6,486 nt of DNA from Bacillota bacterium (lineage in GTDB: Bacteria; Bacillota; Bacilli; Bacillales; Cytobacillaceae): positions 1-6,486 of the forward strand of contig JAEWDX010000013.1 of NCBI GenBank assembly GCA_023389895.1, written 5' to 3'. Shown in pieces: positions 1-5,072 of the stretch. Positions within the stretch are counted from its first letter, which is position 1; every line of letters starts with the position of its first letter. The notes under the pieces are model-generated. The model did not search any database and was not told the DNA's origin. It saw only the letters and a program-made list of their open reading frames with translations. Both the position numbers and the translations under genes were made by a program.

Positions 1-1
1 A

Positions 2-403
2 TTGATTAGAATACAAGGGGTTTTTGAATCTCAAAATTTGCCAAATGGACCTTTTGAAAAACCTTTACCAGCTTCTCAAATGATGGCGTTAGAAGAACTA
101 GAGCTGGAAAAATTAACTGTTTGGGAACTATCCAAAAAACTTGGGTTAGAGACTTCATCTGTAAGTAGATTAGTAGACAAGTTAGTAAAAAAGGGGCTTA
201 TTTATCGTGAAGTAAATGAAAAAAATAGAAGAGAAATTTTTCTGCATCTCACAGAAAAAGGTCACATAACCGTTAATTGCTTAAGAGAGCACTCCATTAC
301 TTTTTATCAAAGAATTCTCGGTAATTTATCAGAATCAGAACAAAAAAAAGTTGTTGATGGTTTTGAATTATTTATTGAATCAATTTCTAAACCTTTTGAT
401 TAG
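2..403 (+). CDS. MarR-family transcriptional regulator, 5' end probably outside the window
   Basis: Winged helix-turn-helix repressor or activator of the MarR family, which acts in the cytoplasm as a dimer on operator DNA. The visible 133 residues hold the helix-turn-helix at about residues 39-64 (LTVWELSKKLGLETSSVSRL) and the wing at about 68-85, with the family-typical basic residues before LHLTEKG. The C-terminal helices of the dimer interface follow. Family members are usually 140-150 residues with a first helix before the point where this one begins, and the only start here is a TTG at the window edge without a visible binding site. The true start is therefore probably upstream. The stop lies 36 bp before accA with no promoter or terminator between them, so the two are likely co-transcribed and the regulator may control accA. 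FabT, the fatty-acid synthesis regulator of streptococci, is also a MarR protein, but equivalence is only a guess. The family call is firm; the ligand and targets are unknown. Confidence 0.88.
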   Translation: MIRIQGVFESQNLPNGPFEKPLPASQMMALEELELEKLTVWELSKKLGLETSSVSRLVDKLVKKGLIYREVNEKNRREIFLHLTEKGHITVNCLREHSITFYQRILGNLSESEQKKVVDGFELFIESISKPFD

Positions 404-439
404 AGTTAGGTAATAAAGTCATAACATTTGGAGGATAAA

Positions 440-1381
440 ATGAGTTTGGATTTTGAACGTCCTATCATTGAATTAAAAGAAAAAATAGATGAATTAAAGA
501 AATTTATGAAAGAAAATAATGTGGATTTATTATCAGAAATTCATTTATTAGAAAAACGTTTAGATAAAATGCAAGATAAAATTTATTCTAACATTACACC
601 TTTTCAACGGGTTCAAATTGCAAGGCTACGTAACCGGCCCACAACTTTGGACTATATACCTTTAATGTTTACTAACTTTTTCGAACTTCATGGTGATCGA
701 TTATATGGTGATGATAAAGCAATGATAGGTGGTATTGCTAAATTTAAAGGGTTGCCCGTTACGATTATTGGTCAACAAAGAGGTAGAAATACAAAGGAAA
801 ATATAGAAAGAAATTTTGGAATGGCTCATCCAGAAGGTTATAGAAAAGCGCTAAGACTTATGAAACAAGCTGATAAATTTAATCGCCCTATTATTACATT
901 TATTGATACAATAGGCGCCTATCCAGGGAAAGGGTCTGAAGAACGTGGTATTTCTGAAGCGATAGCTCGAAATCTATTTGAAATGGTTACACTTAAAGTG
1001 CCAATTGTTTGTATTGTAATTGGAGAGGCATCTAGTGGTGGAGCTCTTGGCATTAGTGTCGGTAACCATATCCATATGTTAGAGAATTCTTGGTACTCGG
1101 TAATTTCACCAGAAGGAGCAGCATCTATACTATGGAAAGACGCTAAGTATGCTCAAAAAGCTGCTGAACATATGAAAATTTCAGCAGCAGATTTGAAGCA
1201 TTTAGGAATTATTGATGAAATCATTCCTGAAATTAAAGGTGGTGCACAAAATGATATAAAATTGCAGGCAAAAATGATTGAATCTGTAATCGAATCATCT
1301 CTAAAAAAATTGATACTATTATCCCCGGAAGAGCTTATTCGACAGCGAACTGAAAAGTATAGACAAATTGGTAAAATTTAG
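440..1381 (+). CDS. accA: Acetyl-CoA carboxylase carboxyltransferase subunit alpha (divergent copy)
   Basis: The alpha subunit of the carboxyltransferase pairs with AccD to move the carboxyl group from biotin-AccB to acetyl-CoA. The product is malonyl-CoA, the first committed step of fatty acid synthesis in the cytoplasm. The ATG at 440 is chosen because GGAGG at 430-434 lies 5 bases before it; the TTG at 428 overlaps that site. The protein has 313 residues, near the usual 315-325, with an N-terminal coiled helix (about 8-50) and a crotonase-like fold after it. Recognisable segments are RPTTLDY (66-72), HGDR (84-87), NFGMAHPEGYRKALRLMKQA (125-144), FIDTIGAYPG (154-163), SGGALGISVGN (199-209) and YSVISPEGAASILWKDA (219-235). 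Compared from memory with B. subtilis and E. coli AccA, several near-invariant positions differ: GEGGSGGAL is GEASSGGAL, ERGQSEAIA is ERGISEAIA, and the residue after FIDT is Ile. No accD, biotin carboxylase or carrier gene is adjacent. It may be a second accA. No clear terminator follows; insertion debris begins within about 70 bases. Confidence 0.94.
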   Translation: MSLDFERPIIELKEKIDELKKFMKENNVDLLSEIHLLEKRLDKMQDKIYSNITPFQRVQIARLRNRPTTLDYIPLMFTNFFELHGDRLYGDDKAMIGGIAKFKGLPVTIIGQQRGRNTKENIERNFGMAHPEGYRKALRLMKQADKFNRPIITFIDTIGAYPGKGSEERGISEAIARNLFEMVTLKVPIVCIVIGEASSGGALGISVGNHIHMLENSWYSVISPEGAASILWKDAKYAQKAAEHMKISAADLKHLGIIDEIIPEIKGGAQNDIKLQAKMIESVIESSLKKLILLSPEELIRQRTEKYRQIGKI

Positions 1382-1505
1382 AATAATAAATGGAAATATT
1401 TTAAGTTGGAAGTCCACTTTGAAGTCCCTTTCTCACCCTGATGCTAGATTAAAAAGTAGACACAGATTGTTATAATAAATATATAACTATAACGAAGTGT
1501 GTCTG

Positions 1506-1570
1506 TTGGCAAGAGTCAGAAAATTCGATGAGGAATTTAAAATTGAAACCTTAAAGTATATAAGTGAAAG
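1506..1570 (+). pseudogene. IS3-family transposase OrfA, N-terminal remnant
   Basis: From the TTG at 1506 the frame reads LARVRKFDEEFKIETLKYIS, which resembles the first residues of the helix-turn-helix OrfA protein of IS3-family insertion sequences (basic start, then a KF-x-EEFK-x-E pattern). OrfA normally continues for about 90-100 residues and is followed by the DDE-containing OrfB. Here the similarity ends near 1570, where reverse-strand RHS sequence begins, and no OrfB is present. The element is dead and cannot transpose by itself. The upstream segment carries a GTAGAC motif that could be part of its terminal repeat. The open frame continues to 1721, but the part after 1570 is the antisense of RHS sequence. 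The call rests on about 20 residues. Confidence 0.5.
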
Positions 1571-1705
1571 GTCTATTCCCATCACTGGATTATCGTTGGC
1601 ATATACATATCCATTCTGTGTAATCGGATCATCACTATCCCCTGGGTTAGGATCTCGTTCAAAAAGGGATGCTCTTTTCCATTCACCCCCTACTTGCTTA
1701 AACAT
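1571..1705 (-). pseudogene. RHS repeat-associated core domain fragment
   Basis: Read on the minus strand, this frame contains RDPNPGDSDDPITQNGYVYA followed by NDNPVMGID. That pattern (DP, a short GD loop, P-x-x-x-N-x-Y-x-Y, then N-x-P) marks the end of the RHS/YD-repeat core in large secreted or wall-associated polymorphic toxins such as WapA-type and Rhs proteins. In complete proteins this core caps a shell of YD repeats and is followed by a variable C-terminal toxin. Only about 40 residues remain. The frame is closed by a stop just upstream (near 1716), and the usual continuation after GID (a D-P-x-G motif) is lost where the transposase scrap begins. The preceding YD repeats and any recognised toxin domain are missing. 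It indicates a former toxin gene or an orphan cassette oriented leftward. Confidence 0.7.
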
Positions 1706-1728
1706 GATTTGGCTTCAATAACCCACGT

Positions 1729-1854
1729 CTACTTTCCAATGAGCTGTTTAACAGGAACCGCAACAGTATTAGGCATTACTTCCGTAAGTGTTTTAGCAGC
1801 TCTTTTCACAATATTTTTGGCCCCAGCATTTGATATGGCTTTGTATAAACTTCC
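1729..1854 (-). pseudogene. Unrecognised C-terminal protein remnant, Ala/Lys-rich
   Basis: A 41-residue open stretch bounded by TGA (1855-1857) and ending at TAG (1729-1731), with no start codon or binding site at its head. It reads SLYKAISNAGAKNIVKRAAK and then TLTEVMPNTVAVPVKQLIGK, which has the regular composition of real coding sequence and would form an amphipathic helix. It lies on the same strand as the RHS fragment and just upstream of it in reading direction. It resembles the linker regions between RHS cores and toxin tips only in general character; I do not recognise the family. The last codons coincide with the right GTCTACTTT motif. Confidence 0.35.
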
Positions 1855-1907
1855 TCAGTAGATTCTTTCATATGTAGGCCTGTAGGGTACTCTATAACAA
1901 GCTTCAT
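1806..1907 (-). pseudogene. Short ORF joined by ATGA overlap to the ORF upstream
   Basis: This 33-residue frame begins MKLVIEYPTGLHMKESTEEV and stops at TGA (1806-1808). Its ATG shares bases with the TGA of the upstream mini-ORF (ATGA at 1904-1907), an arrangement typical of translationally coupled genes. A single frameshift near 1852-1857 would join its first 18 residues to the 41-residue frame ending at 1729, giving one protein of about 60 residues. That makes a broken gene plausible. No homology is recognised, and chance cannot be excluded at this length. Confidence 0.25.
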
Positions 1908-2017
1908 TTAAAATAAAACCTCGTAGTACCCTTATCAGGTGGCCTCAAAAATCTACTTTCATTCTCTGTGTCAGCTGCATAGATGGCTAACCATGTACGG
2001 TTGTGAAGAAAAGCCAT
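1904..2017 (-). pseudogene. 37-residue reading frame, likely 3' remnant of an unknown gene
   Basis: The minus-strand frame starts at an ATG inside the palindrome (2015-2017) and reads MAFLHNRTWLAIYAADTENE followed by SRFLRPPDKGTTRFYFK. It ends at the TGA that overlaps the next ATG. The mix of charged and aromatic residues looks like genuine protein, but the family is not recognised. No ribosome binding site can be seen, because the sequence in front of the ATG is the palindrome arm. It is better read as the tail of a gene whose front was replaced by the palindrome-bearing segment than as an intact gene. Confidence 0.25.
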
Positions 2018-2054
2018 TTAACATTTTAGATATATCTAAAATGTTAAATGGCTT
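2011..2054. repeat. Perfect 44-bp palindrome followed by T-runs
   Basis: Two 22-base arms, beginning AAGCCATTTAAC and meeting at the centre TAGATATATCTA, are exact reverse complements with no spacer or mismatch. As RNA this would fold into a stem of about 20 bp with a TATA loop. On the plus strand it is followed 10 bases later by T9 (2065-2073) and T5 (2075-2079), so it could act as a rightward terminator. However, the arms are AT-rich and the T-run does not start directly at the stem, unlike the other terminators in this window. It separates the minus-strand mini-ORFs from the recombinase tail. It might also be a recombination or replication relic of a mobile element. Confidence 0.85.
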
Positions 2055-2096
2055 ATTATTATTGTTTTTTTTTATTTTTAGTATTGATAATTTTAA

Positions 2097-2276
2097 TTGA
2101 GCGAAATAGGCACGCACACGCTTCGTAAGACTTTTGGTTATCACTTTTATAAGCAATATAAAGACGCTGCGTTATTGCAGGATATATTTAATCATTCTCA
2201 CCCTGCTGTAACGCTAAGATATATCGGGATATCTCAGGACCTTGTAGATAAGGCAGTAGATGGTTTTAGTTTATAG
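2097..2276 (+). pseudogene. Tyrosine recombinase (phage integrase/Xer-type), C-terminal remnant
   Basis: This is the tail of a site-specific tyrosine recombinase, an enzyme that cuts and rejoins DNA through a phosphotyrosine link during integration of mobile elements. The frame reads GTHTLRKTFGYHFYKQYKD, then LLQDIFNHSHPAVTLRYIGI, and ends at TAG (2274-2276). It retains the catalytic His-x-x-Arg (HTLR, 2115-2126), the second His (in NHS) and the nucleophilic Tyr (codon 2220-2222 in RYIGI). About 59 residues remain, against 180-400 in complete enzymes. The DNA-binding N-terminal domain, the first catalytic Arg and the beta-strand Lys are absent. A TAA at 2094-2096 closes the frame upstream and no start with a binding site exists, so it is inactive. 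It marks past integration or excision at this site. Confidence 0.88.
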
Positions 2277-2298
2277 ATTTTGTATTATGTTTCGTAAA

Positions 2299-2332
2299 AA
2301 TTGGAAAACCCCTTCAAATCTAATTAAGGGGT
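2299..2332 (-). terminator. Terminator of the DUF4177 gene
   Basis: On the minus strand ACCCCTT (2332-2326) pairs with AAGGGGT (2314-2308) around an 11-base loop, and TTTCC then AATTTTT follow. The stop codon of the gene (2320-2322) lies inside the loop, so the last sense codons form the left arm. The stem has four GC pairs. It fits an intrinsic terminator for leftward transcription, although the T-tract is interrupted. Confidence 0.6.
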
Positions 2333-2508
2333 CTCTCGAAAATTAATTCAAAATAGGCTGCTGAACCGTAACCTTTAGTTGAAGGAGCAAATAGTTGAAC
2401 AAATCTCCATCCTTTAGATGCGTATTTGTGAATAATATCTTGATAATCATCTTTTGGTTTACTGTTCCAATTACTTAGTTCGATTTTAATGAATTTGTAC
2501 TCGTACAT
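2320..2508 (-). CDS. DUF4177 domain small protein
   Basis: A 62-residue soluble protein of the DUF4177 type, recognised by MYEYKFIKIEL at the start, the Ile-Ile-His helix (residues 24-30), GWRFVQLFAP (33-42) and the C-terminal YFELIFER strand. The fold is expected to be small alpha/beta. No biochemical function is established for the family to my knowledge. The ATG at 2508 is preferred because AGGTGA lies 6 bases before it; a GTG at 2517 overlaps that site. The gene is monocistronic: a divergent gene begins about 100 bp away at 2607, and the terminator follows immediately, with the stop codon inside its loop. The length is normal for the family, so the gene appears intact. Its link to the neighbouring mobile-element debris is unknown. 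Confidence 0.82.
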   Translation of the reverse strand: MYEYKFIKIELSNWNSKPKDDYQDIIHKYASKGWRFVQLFAPSTKGYGSAAYFELIFERPLN

Positions 2509-2606
2509 TAGTATCACCTCTTGTCTTAGTTAATATACGGACAAAGTAGAAGATAGTTTCATCGTTAATCACAAGAATTATTAAGTTTACTAGGAGGGGA
2601 AAGAGG

Positions 2607-2873
2607 ATGTCAGAGAGTGCATTTAAAGGAACGGTAAAAGAAGGATTTGAGCGTCGCTTCACTGTTATTAATGAGCATGATTTTCAGAAGTATGTTCCTG
2701 TTCATACAAGAGAAAGTTTTGAAGCAAAATTTAATAATGTTGCTGGCTGGATTGAAGATGGTCGAAAGCAAGAAGGGAAGCAGCCTTTTAACAGCTACAT
2801 CGTTATTAATCTGGATGAACCTTACATTGATGAAATTATAGAAATTATGAAACGTCATGGACATTGGGGTTAA
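2607..2873 (+). CDS. Hypothetical protein, 88 residues
   Basis: I do not recognise this protein. The start is well supported: AGGAGGGG at 2592-2599 lies 7 bases before the ATG. The sequence is soluble, without signal peptide or membrane segment, and rich in charged and aromatic residues. It has an N-terminal segment with FERRFTVINEHDFQKYVPVH (residues 14-33), a central helix with FNNVAGWIEDGRKQEGKQ (42-59), a hydrophobic strand YIVINLDEP (64-72) and a C-terminal helix ending in MKRHGHWG. It is divergent from the DUF4177 gene and convergent with the first acetyltransferase, and alone in its transcription unit. Length and isolation resemble orphan immunity or phage-derived genes, but that is a guess. 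Frames in the same stretch on the other strand and in the third frame are shadows. Confidence 0.75.
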   Translation: MSESAFKGTVKEGFERRFTVINEHDFQKYVPVHTRESFEAKFNNVAGWIEDGRKQEGKQPFNSYIVINLDEPYIDEIIEIMKRHGHWG

Positions 2874-2891
2874 TAAGAATTATTGTGTTCA

Positions 2892-2916
2892 TTAAAAAAG
2901 GGAGAATATCTCCCTT
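2892..2916 (-). terminator. Terminator of the first acetyltransferase gene
   Basis: AAGGGAGA (2898-2905) and TCTCCCTT (2909-2916) form an 8-bp stem with a 3-base loop. On the minus strand it is followed by six T's (2899-2894, the first two also in the stem). It lies 5 bases after the stop of the leftward acetyltransferase gene. It may also stop rightward transcription of the convergent gene ending at 2873, although no T-tract follows on that side. Confidence 0.85.
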
Positions 2917-2921
2917 GGAAA

Positions 2922-3437
2922 TTATTTGTAGTAAATATATGAAGGGTGTTGTAGACCAGTCGGTTGATAGTACTCGTCATGTGTATATGTAAATCCTAAT
3001 TGTGTTAAGAATTTCTTCGAGGCTGTGTTATTTGGATTATGCCCTGCAAATAAATTCTGTGCACCAAGTTTTAGGAAAGCGAAATCAATAACAGCTTTTC
3101 CGGCTTCAGATGCGAATCCTTTACCCCAAAATTTGGGTTTTAAGTGGCAGCCTATTTCGTATATGCCTTTATCTAAATCATAAGGACGTAATCCACAACA
3201 TCCAATGTTCTCGTTAGTGTTTAGAGCAAAAATAGGCCAGTATTGAACATCGTATTGTTTCTTATTTAAAATCTCGTTTTCTAGTTTCTCTTTGATTTGG
3301 ATATTATCAAATTTTCCGTTTACGGAGATAAATTTTGTGACGGATGGATCACTCCATAGAGAAGTAGCAATTTCAATATCTTTATCATTCCAAGTACTAA
3401 AACCAATTCGTTCAGTTTTCATAAAATATGCTCTCAT
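2922..3437 (-). CDS. GNAT acetyltransferase, RimJ/RimL-type (first of three)
   Basis: GNAT enzymes transfer an acetyl group from acetyl-CoA to an amine. This subgroup (Acetyltransf_3) includes the ribosomal-protein N-terminal acetylases RimJ and RimL but also many enzymes of unknown substrate. The 171 residues match the usual length. Seen in order: SLWSDPSVTKF (26-36), the beta-4 strand IGCCGLR (78-84), motif A with YEIGCHLKPKFWGKGFASEA (93-112), whose WGKGFA forms the pyrophosphate-binding turn, and motif B with NPNNTASKKFLTQLGF (134-149). The C-terminal strand is rich in Tyr. The ATG at 3437 has AAAGGTGA 6 bases before it. The gene has its own terminator and a candidate extended -10 promoter. 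It is closer in sequence to the third acetyltransferase (shared WSDP-x-VTKF and IG-x-CG) than to the second. The substrate cannot be predicted. Confidence 0.92.
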   Translation of the reverse strand: MRAYFMKTERIGFSTWNDKDIEIATSLWSDPSVTKFISVNGKFDNIQIKEKLENEILNKKQYDVQYWPIFALNTNENIGCCGLRPYDLDKGIYEIGCHLKPKFWGKGFASEAGKAVIDFAFLKLGAQNLFAGHNPNNTASKKFLTQLGFTYTHDEYYQPTGLQHPSYIYYK

Positions 3438-3475
3438 TTTTCATCACCTTTCTGCATTTGTTTATATATTAACAA

Positions 3476-3484
3476 ATTTTATCA
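3476..3484 (-). promoter_or_regulatory. Candidate extended -10 promoter for the first acetyltransferase
   Basis: TGATAAAAT on the minus strand fits the extended -10 form TG-N-TATAAT with one mismatch. It lies about 40 bases before the ATG at 3437. The -35 position (around 3499-3504) reads TCTTCA, a poor match, which is acceptable for extended -10 promoters. Confidence 0.45.
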
Positions 3485-3601
3485 TTTAGGAGTGGTAATG
3501 AAGAGTAGAAAAGGAGTGGGTTGAGAACTGTAATTATGACTTTTATGAAACACAAGAGTAATTATGCTAATTAGACCGATTATGTGCAATAAACAATGAA
3601 G

Positions 3602-3634
3602 AAAAAACCACTCACAGTATTTACATATGAGTGG
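3602..3634 (-). terminator. Terminator of the second acetyltransferase gene
   Basis: CCACTCA (3608-3614) pairs with TGAGTGG (3628-3634) around a 13-base loop, and six T's follow on the minus strand (3607-3602). It lies about 40 bases after the stop of the acetyltransferase gene ending at 3677. The remaining sequence between here and the first acetyltransferase promoter (about 3505-3600) shows nothing I can name. Confidence 0.85.
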
Positions 3635-3676
3635 AATGAATTTAACTAGTTAGCTATCTAATAGTAATTAACAACG

Positions 3677-4216
3677 CTATTCATTTGGATTTATAATAGC
3701 TAACACCTGATGGTCTTCCCAAATACCGTTAATTTTAACATTTTTAATTGCTATTCCTTCTTTATGAAAACCAGCTTTTTCTAAAACTCTTATTGACCCG
3801 ATGTTATGTGGCATTACTCCAGCTTCAATTCTATGTAAGTTAAGGGTATCAAAAGCATAATTGACGATTAACTTAGCTGCTTCTGTGGTAAAACCGTTGC
3901 CGTTATGTTCTTGATCTAAGTCGTATCCAATGAAAGCACGTTGTTGAGGTCCACGGATAACTTGGAATAAGCTGATAGTGCCAATGAGTTTATGACCATT
4001 TACTTTATAGATGCCAAAATGGTAATCAATATCTTTTTGATTGTTTTGTTCCCATTTTACTATTAATTCTTGCTGTGCTTCTAAAGACCAGTAAGTAGTA
4101 GGACGAGTCATTGAGTACTTCTCAAAAAATGAGCGATTTTTATTTTGCAAAAGTAGTAATTCGTCAGCATCCGAGAGAATAAAAGGTCTAAGATAAATAT
4201 TTTCACTTTTAAGCAT
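3677..4216 (-). CDS. GNAT acetyltransferase, RimJ/YjcK-like (second of three)
   Basis: Probable cytoplasmic N-acetyltransferase of the RimJ type, using acetyl-CoA to modify a protein N-terminus or a small amine. The 179 residues carry IYLRPFILSDADEL at the start (7-20), IGTISLFQV (78-86), motif A with FIGYDLDQEHNGNGFTTEA (95-113) and motif B with PHNIGSIRVLEKAGF (136-150). The end, EGIAIKNVKINGIWEDHQ (153-170), is typical of the RimJ group, in which this loop and strand close the substrate site. In motif A the turn reads HNGNGF rather than the WG-x-GF of its two neighbours, so it belongs to a different branch. The ATG at 4216 has AAAGGT 7 bases before it. The gene has its own promoter candidate and terminator. 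B. subtilis YjcK is the relative I think closest, from memory. The substrate is not known. Confidence 0.92.
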   Translation of the reverse strand: MLKSENIYLRPFILSDADELLLLQNKNRSFFEKYSMTRPTTYWSLEAQQELIVKWEQNNQKDIDYHFGIYKVNGHKLIGTISLFQVIRGPQQRAFIGYDLDQEHNGNGFTTEAAKLIVNYAFDTLNLHRIEAGVMPHNIGSIRVLEKAGFHKEGIAIKNVKINGIWEDHQVLAIINPNE

Positions 4217-4247
4217 CTAATCTACCTTTCACTATTTAATACATTTC

Positions 4248-4256
4248 ATTATATCA
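4248..4256 (-). promoter_or_regulatory. Extended -10 promoter for the second acetyltransferase
   Basis: TGATATAAT on the minus strand is an exact TG-N-TATAAT extended -10, about 32 bases before the ATG at 4216. The -35 position 17 bases upstream reads CGGATA, three of six consensus bases. The rest of the gap to the next terminator (4257-4369) has no recognisable gene. Confidence 0.65.
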
Positions 4257-4369
4257 GAAAGAAAAAACGTTATCCGAAAGGAAAAAATATTTCATAAAAT
4301 CAATTTATACGCAGTGCGAGCTTGAAGTGAACTAAATGATAAATAAGTCCATTAACAAGTATATCCATG

Positions 4370-4400
4370 AAAAAGAAGAGTGCAAATTATGCAGCTCTTC
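4370..4400 (-). terminator. Terminator of the third acetyltransferase gene
   Basis: GAAGAG-T-GCA (4375-4384) pairs with TGC-AG-CTCTTC (4390-4400), an imperfect 9-bp stem with an internal bulge, followed on the minus strand by T5 (4374-4370). It lies about 25 bases after the stop at 4426. Confidence 0.75.
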
Positions 4401-4425
4401 AAGTGCTAATTGGATAATAATCAAT

Positions 4426-4956
4426 TTAATCTGTAGCTAAAATTGAATAAATGTTAAGGTCGATAAAATGACCTTTGGACTTTTCAGATTTTCTTAAAGT
4501 GCCTTCGAAGGTAAAGTTCAACTTTTCTACTAGTTTTATTGAATTGATATTTTCAGGCTCGATTTTTGCTTCTATTCTATTGAGGTTTAAATCATTAAAA
4601 GCATATTGGATTAAACAAGTGATTGCTTCTTTTGCGAATCCTTGTCCCCAATACATTTTGTTTAAGTCATAACCTATTTCGGCTTTTGCATTCTCAAAAT
4701 CAATATAGTTAAATCCACATGAACCAATAATTTTGTTTGATTCTAATTCAATAATAGAATAGCGAATTGCATCTTCATTTTTGGAAAGCTTGTCAAATAA
4801 TAAAATCATTTCTTTTGCTTGATTTTCATTGTTAAAACCTTCCATATTCATGAATTTTGTTACTTGTGGATCAGACCATATCTGAAAAAGTTCAGCTGAG
4901 TCAGATATTTGCATTTTTTTTAACATTAATCGCGGTGTATACAGTTTGTTAATCAA
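4426..4956 (-). CDS. GNAT acetyltransferase, RimJ/RimL-type (third of three)
   Basis: Acetyl-CoA-dependent N-acetyltransferase, 176 residues. It shows YTPRLMLKKMQISD (6-19), IWSDPQVTKFMNMEGF (26-41), IIGSCGF (76-82), motif A with AEIGYDLNKMYWGQGFAKEA (92-111) and motif B with PENINSIKLVEKLNF (134-148). The C-terminus, EGTLRKSEKSKGHFIDLNIY (151-170), is the RimJ-like closing strand with the acidic residue before the final strand. Translation starts at a TTG (4956), chosen because GGAGG lies 7 bases before it and no ATG fits. The promoter candidate gives a leader of about 80 bases, longer than for the other two genes. It shares the WSDP-x-VTKF block and WG-x-GFA turn with the first acetyltransferase, suggesting an older duplication or parallel acquisition, but they are too different for a recent tandem copy. 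The substrate is unknown. Confidence 0.92.
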   Translation of the reverse strand: MINKLYTPRLMLKKMQISDSAELFQIWSDPQVTKFMNMEGFNNENQAKEMILLFDKLSKNEDAIRYSIIELESNKIIGSCGFNYIDFENAKAEIGYDLNKMYWGQGFAKEAITCLIQYAFNDLNLNRIEAKIEPENINSIKLVEKLNFTFEGTLRKSEKSKGHFIDLNIYSILATD

Positions 4957-5043
4957 TATTTTACCTCCATATTGTTCTTATTATCTGAGGAAATGATATT
5001 GATATCTGTGCATAGTTCAGTCCCTTCACTTAGGTATTTGTAT

Positions 5044-5072
5044 ATCATAACATAGTTAAAAATAAATTTTAA
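5044..5072 (-). promoter_or_regulatory. Candidate promoter for the third acetyltransferase
   Basis: On the minus strand TGTTATGAT (5052-5044) is an extended -10 with TATGAT, five of six consensus bases. TTAAAA, four of six, lies 17 bases upstream at 5072-5067. Transcription would begin near 5037, giving a leader of about 80 bases before the TTG start. I see no T-box or known riboswitch elements in that leader. Confidence 0.5.

Larger units (their letters stand above)
1453..1735. repeat. 9-bp inverted repeat, possible IS3-type ends
   Basis: AAAGTAGAC at 1453-1461 recurs inverted as GTCTACTTT at 1727-1735. From memory, ends containing GTAGACA-like sequence are common in IS3-family elements, and the left copy lies about 45 bases before the transposase scrap, where a terminal repeat would sit. 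A 9-bp match is weak by itself, and the enclosed DNA contains RHS sequence rather than a transposase. At best these are relics of an element that was largely lost. Confidence 0.3.

Noticed and set aside
1400..1430. Hairpin near AAGTTGGAAGTCCACTT as the accA terminator
   Set aside because: The stem is short with a bulge and is not followed by a T-run.
1497..1721. A single 74-residue plus-strand protein
   Set aside because: Only its first 20 or so residues look like a protein (IS3 OrfA). The remainder is the antisense of RHS-core codons.
1971..2156. A 61-residue minus-strand ORF across the palindrome
   Set aside because: It is the antisense of the recombinase tail, the T-runs and the palindrome, with low-complexity Lys/Asn content and no binding site.
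1430..2205. Direct repeat TTCTCACCCTG at 1430-1440 and 2195-2205, as possible attachment sites
   Set aside because: An 11-base match is expected by chance in a window of this size. One copy lies inside recombinase codons and the flanks do not match.
2518..2606. Operator formed by TTGTC and GACAA between the divergent genes
   Set aside because: Only five matching bases per side; no convincing promoter hexamers could be placed in either direction.
2610..2864. Long overlapping frames on both strands within the 88-residue gene
   Set aside because: They lack ribosome binding sites and are shadows of the well-supported gene at 2607.
4957..5043. T-box or riboswitch in the long leader of the third acetyltransferase
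   Set aside because: No T-box consensus, antiterminator or other known conserved element can be seen, only AT-rich leader sequence.
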